From contig CM076259.1 in NCBI GenBank assembly GCA_038380795.1, forward strand, positions 97,513,739-97,577,738: 64,000 bases of DNA. Reading direction: 5' to 3'. Shown in pieces: positions 61,301 through 64,000 of this stretch. Origin of the DNA: Pyrocephalus nanus (taxonomy: Eukaryota > Chordata > Aves > Passeriformes > Tyrannidae). The notes beneath the pieces are model-generated. The model was not told the origin of the DNA and made no database searches. It worked only from the letters and a program-made list of their open reading frames with translations. How positions within the stretch are numbered: the first letter of the stretch is position 1; each line of letters opens with the position of its first letter. Position numbers and translations under genes: made by a program.

Positions 61301-64000
61301 AGATGTTTCCTAATGATAAGTACTCATTAAAAAAAGGGGGTTATTATCCTTCAGAGGAATTCTGATAAATAGTGGCAAAAATTGAGGGAAGAGGATGACA
61401 TCAGCAGTTTAATGTTATCTAGCCATCAAAAGGTATCAGAATGTGCACAAAATAAGGATGAGGGAGAAGTATTTATGTAGCTTATATAAATATACCATAA
61501 ATCCCCAGAGCAGCACTTTTATCTCAGACGTCCAGATGTGCCTATCTAGTTCCCCAAGGCAGAGCAAGGAAAAACAGTTCCAGAATATGAAAGCTTTATC
61601 ATGGTAGTCTATTGTGAATTTAGCAGACAGGAAGATTGATGTTATACCTCATACAACTTAATACCTCTTTGTTGACAGTGCATATCTTATTTATAAATGA
61701 AATTGCTGTTCCCTCCTGCTCAAGCCTGTACAGTTGGGCTGAGGTACAAGGAAAACCAGAGCAAACTGTGATGGTGAAATCCTGATTTGATCAAGTTAAT
61801 GACTGAACTTTTTAAGGGCACTAAGGCTTGACAGTGTATTTACATTTGTTTGTTTTCATGGACAGAAGCAGAGCATTTTGCAGATCCCTTTAGTTTCTTT
61901 TTATGTGAAATGCAACTTAGTAGGGCATAGTATAGGAAAGGAGCTATTCTGCTATGCTGCGACAAGTAATACTCCTTCCAGCATGGCTTCTTTTAAAAGA
62001 GGTACTGTTGACTGTAGTGTGACATTACTGTTTGTTCCATTTTCCAGACACAGGTGTGGCTGGCAAATGGGAGATCAGGCCAGCTGGTTACCCAATGCAT
62101 GGGAGGAGAAAGCAAAAAGCAATACTATAGGCTTTGTAGGTCTTACGATGGTTGACAGCAAGGCAAAAGATGATTGTGTAGACCTTTGTGTGAATTTTGG
62201 CACATAAGAATAATTTCAGGTAGGATATGCTGCTTTGCTAAAATTTTAGGGATTTGTACAGATACCTGTAGCACAGAATTCTGTCAGTAGCTTGTCTGTC
62301 AAAATACTGGTTCTGTTTGCCATTTTAAGAATATCTGAATATTAACACGTTGCTTTTATTACTTCCTTTCTATCCTTTAGAGCCTCTCTGTCTCCCTAGA
62401 AATACATAAGTTAAGTACATGTTTATATTTTTATTTTATTGTTTTCAAGTTCTAGGTCATTTCTAGTGATACTTTTTAAAAATCATTTCCTTTTATGATA
62501 AGATACTAGAAGCTGAAAATGCAAAAACAGGAACTCCTCCTGTTTTGCATGGAAAAAAAATGCTGCAGTTCCATTTGCTGCTTCCAGAAAAATAAGTTGA
62601 CTTTGTTGTTACAATTTGTTGGCACTTGTCTTGAAAAGATAAGTAGGAAGGGAGTACAAGGTATTGAGATACTTGGTGCATGGAGATCATAAACAGCAAA
62701 GCCGCAAACACAGTTTTGTTGTTTTAGCTCATTGCCTTGAGTTTTAGTCAGTTATAAACTTTCAGAAAAAAATATGGTGATATCAGAAAACTTGTTAATT
62801 TCAGGTGTCTCAGTTGAAGTGAATCATTTTAAAGGTGCATAAAACCCAAAACCTGCTGAGTAATCTCCCCTTGAAAACAAAGAGCAATAAATGTATCTCA
62901 AATTCCACCTTCAAAAATGGAGACACCCAGAGTATCTCCTGACTTGTGAGGATCACAGCTGTAGCAATTAAATGTCTGAGGACTCCTTTTAAATGTGCAA
63001 ATAAGACTGCCTGACCACAACATGTTTGGTTTTTTTTTTTATTATTCTGTATAGTTTCAAGTCTGAAATTTCCCTGTGACTGTATCCTTGGCTGGTAGCG
63101 CTCTCTTGTGGCTGTTATTTTCATTAAACTACTTAAGGGATTTCAAAAAAATATGTGTATCATTTAAAGATTTCTACCTTAGGACACACAGGGTCTCTTT
63201 TGCATAAGCATTCCTAAACTAAACGTGGTAATATGTATTTTAATAATGCAGGAAGGTCAGTCTAGGCAAAAGCATCCCAAGTGTGCTTCCCAGATCTCAA
63301 AGGGGCAGGTTTTTATCTGCTTTTTTTGGTGTATTGTTGTCTAAAAGCCATATGCCTGTGGACAGACGGGTGGGAGGCTCAGAGGGGAATGAAGTCTGCT
63401 TTGGCAGCCAGAGTCAGGTGCAGGAGAGACAGGGATGGGCATCTTCATTAAAAGGCTTGATCACAGATGCTGCTTCTCCTGTGGCACCACTCTCGGTGAT
63501 GAGGAAGTTACTTCCCACAACTTTGGTTATTAAAATTAATGAAAAAAAAGGATCCGGGAAACCTTTCTGTGTGAAACCGACACGTGCGTTCCTGGTGAAA
63601 GCTTGAAAGCTTTTCACTCTGAATTGATGTTTTCTCATTTTAGTGATGGGAGAGGTGAAGGTGTTAATTCTTGATCTATTCTGGTTTTTGATTACAAAGA
63701 TCTTAGGTGATGTTTTATTTTTCAGTAAGGAGGTAAAGCCTAGAAGCTCAGATTATGATGTGCAGAGGTTACCTTTGAACTAGGGACATAAGAGTTTCCT
63801 CTTTTAAGAGAAGAGCAGCTGTTAACAAACATTGGTTTGGTACTACATAGGCTCAGTACCATTGGGGTTATGTATCCAGTGGCATAGCTTTATAAGCATG
63901 TCTGCATTGATACCAAGTGACATTGGATGTAGGCTCCTTTTCCTTTTATACTGTAATCCAACAGCAACTAGAGTAATGATTCCAGGTTGTTTACTCAGTT
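52333..64000 (+). other. SHROOM2: SHROOM2 intron 2 (5' part, runs off window)
   Basis: Starts with donor gtaagc and has no acceptor-exon pair that continues the Shroom protein, so at least 11,668 bp of intron 2 is present. I searched the translated frames for a continuation of the protein and found none. Open frames (for example 57786-58184 plus, 60760-61077 plus, 60529-60894 minus) have no recognisable domain. No CR1 end or long simple repeat stands out. Two stretches (about 57900-58420 and 60530-61060) are less AT-rich than their surroundings, without a gene assignment. Confidence 0.8.

Noticed and set aside
1..64000. CRISPR arrays, operons, rRNA genes, LTR retroviral genes
   Set aside because: No regularly spaced direct repeats, ribosome-binding sites, rRNA segments or gag/pol-like frames were seen. 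The window is ordinary vertebrate genic and intergenic DNA.

Overview
The window looks like a piece of a bird nuclear genome. It is AT-rich, almost free of coding sequence, and its only clear interspersed repeats are CR1 LINE copies. Four of the five end in the bird-typical CR1 terminus (the ccttccaacccaaac block plus ATTCTATG-like repeats). I see no Alu, L1 or B1 and nothing bacterial or viral. The exact form of the CR1 ends suggests a neoavian, perhaps passerine, bird. That is an inference from repeat style, and a crocodilian or turtle is less likely but not excluded.

The only gene I can support is the 5' part of SHROOM2 (APXL), on the + strand. Coding exon 1 is at 5492-5710, inside a CpG-island promoter (about 4530-6035). 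It encodes the start of the protein and the first half of a PDZ domain. Coding exon 2 is at 52181-52332 and completes the PDZ domain. Intron 1 is 46,470 bp. Intron 2 begins at 52333 and runs off the end of the window, so the actin-binding (ASD1) and ROCK-binding (ASD2) parts lie further downstream. Both splice junctions are canonical and the reading frame joins without a break.

Layout: 1-4530 is AT-rich intergenic DNA with one internally deleted CR1 (about 655-1017). 4530-6035 is the CpG island with a purine-rich (GGA)n tract, a possible 11-residue upstream ORF and exon 1. 5711-52180 is intron 1, with four CR1 fragments, many T-rich, T/G-rich and C-run simple repeats, a possible tRNA-derived SINE remnant, and several stretches whose motif content suggests conserved regulatory DNA. 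52181-52332 is exon 2. 52333-64000 is intron 2, in which I find no exon or recognisable repeat.

I found no new multi-gene system. The points most worth checking are the SHROOM2 start-codon choice and longer N-terminus, the uORF and GGA tract just upstream, the CR1 copy that joins its endonuclease region directly to its 3' end, the strand bias of T and C tracts along the transcription unit, and a few candidate intronic regulatory elements.
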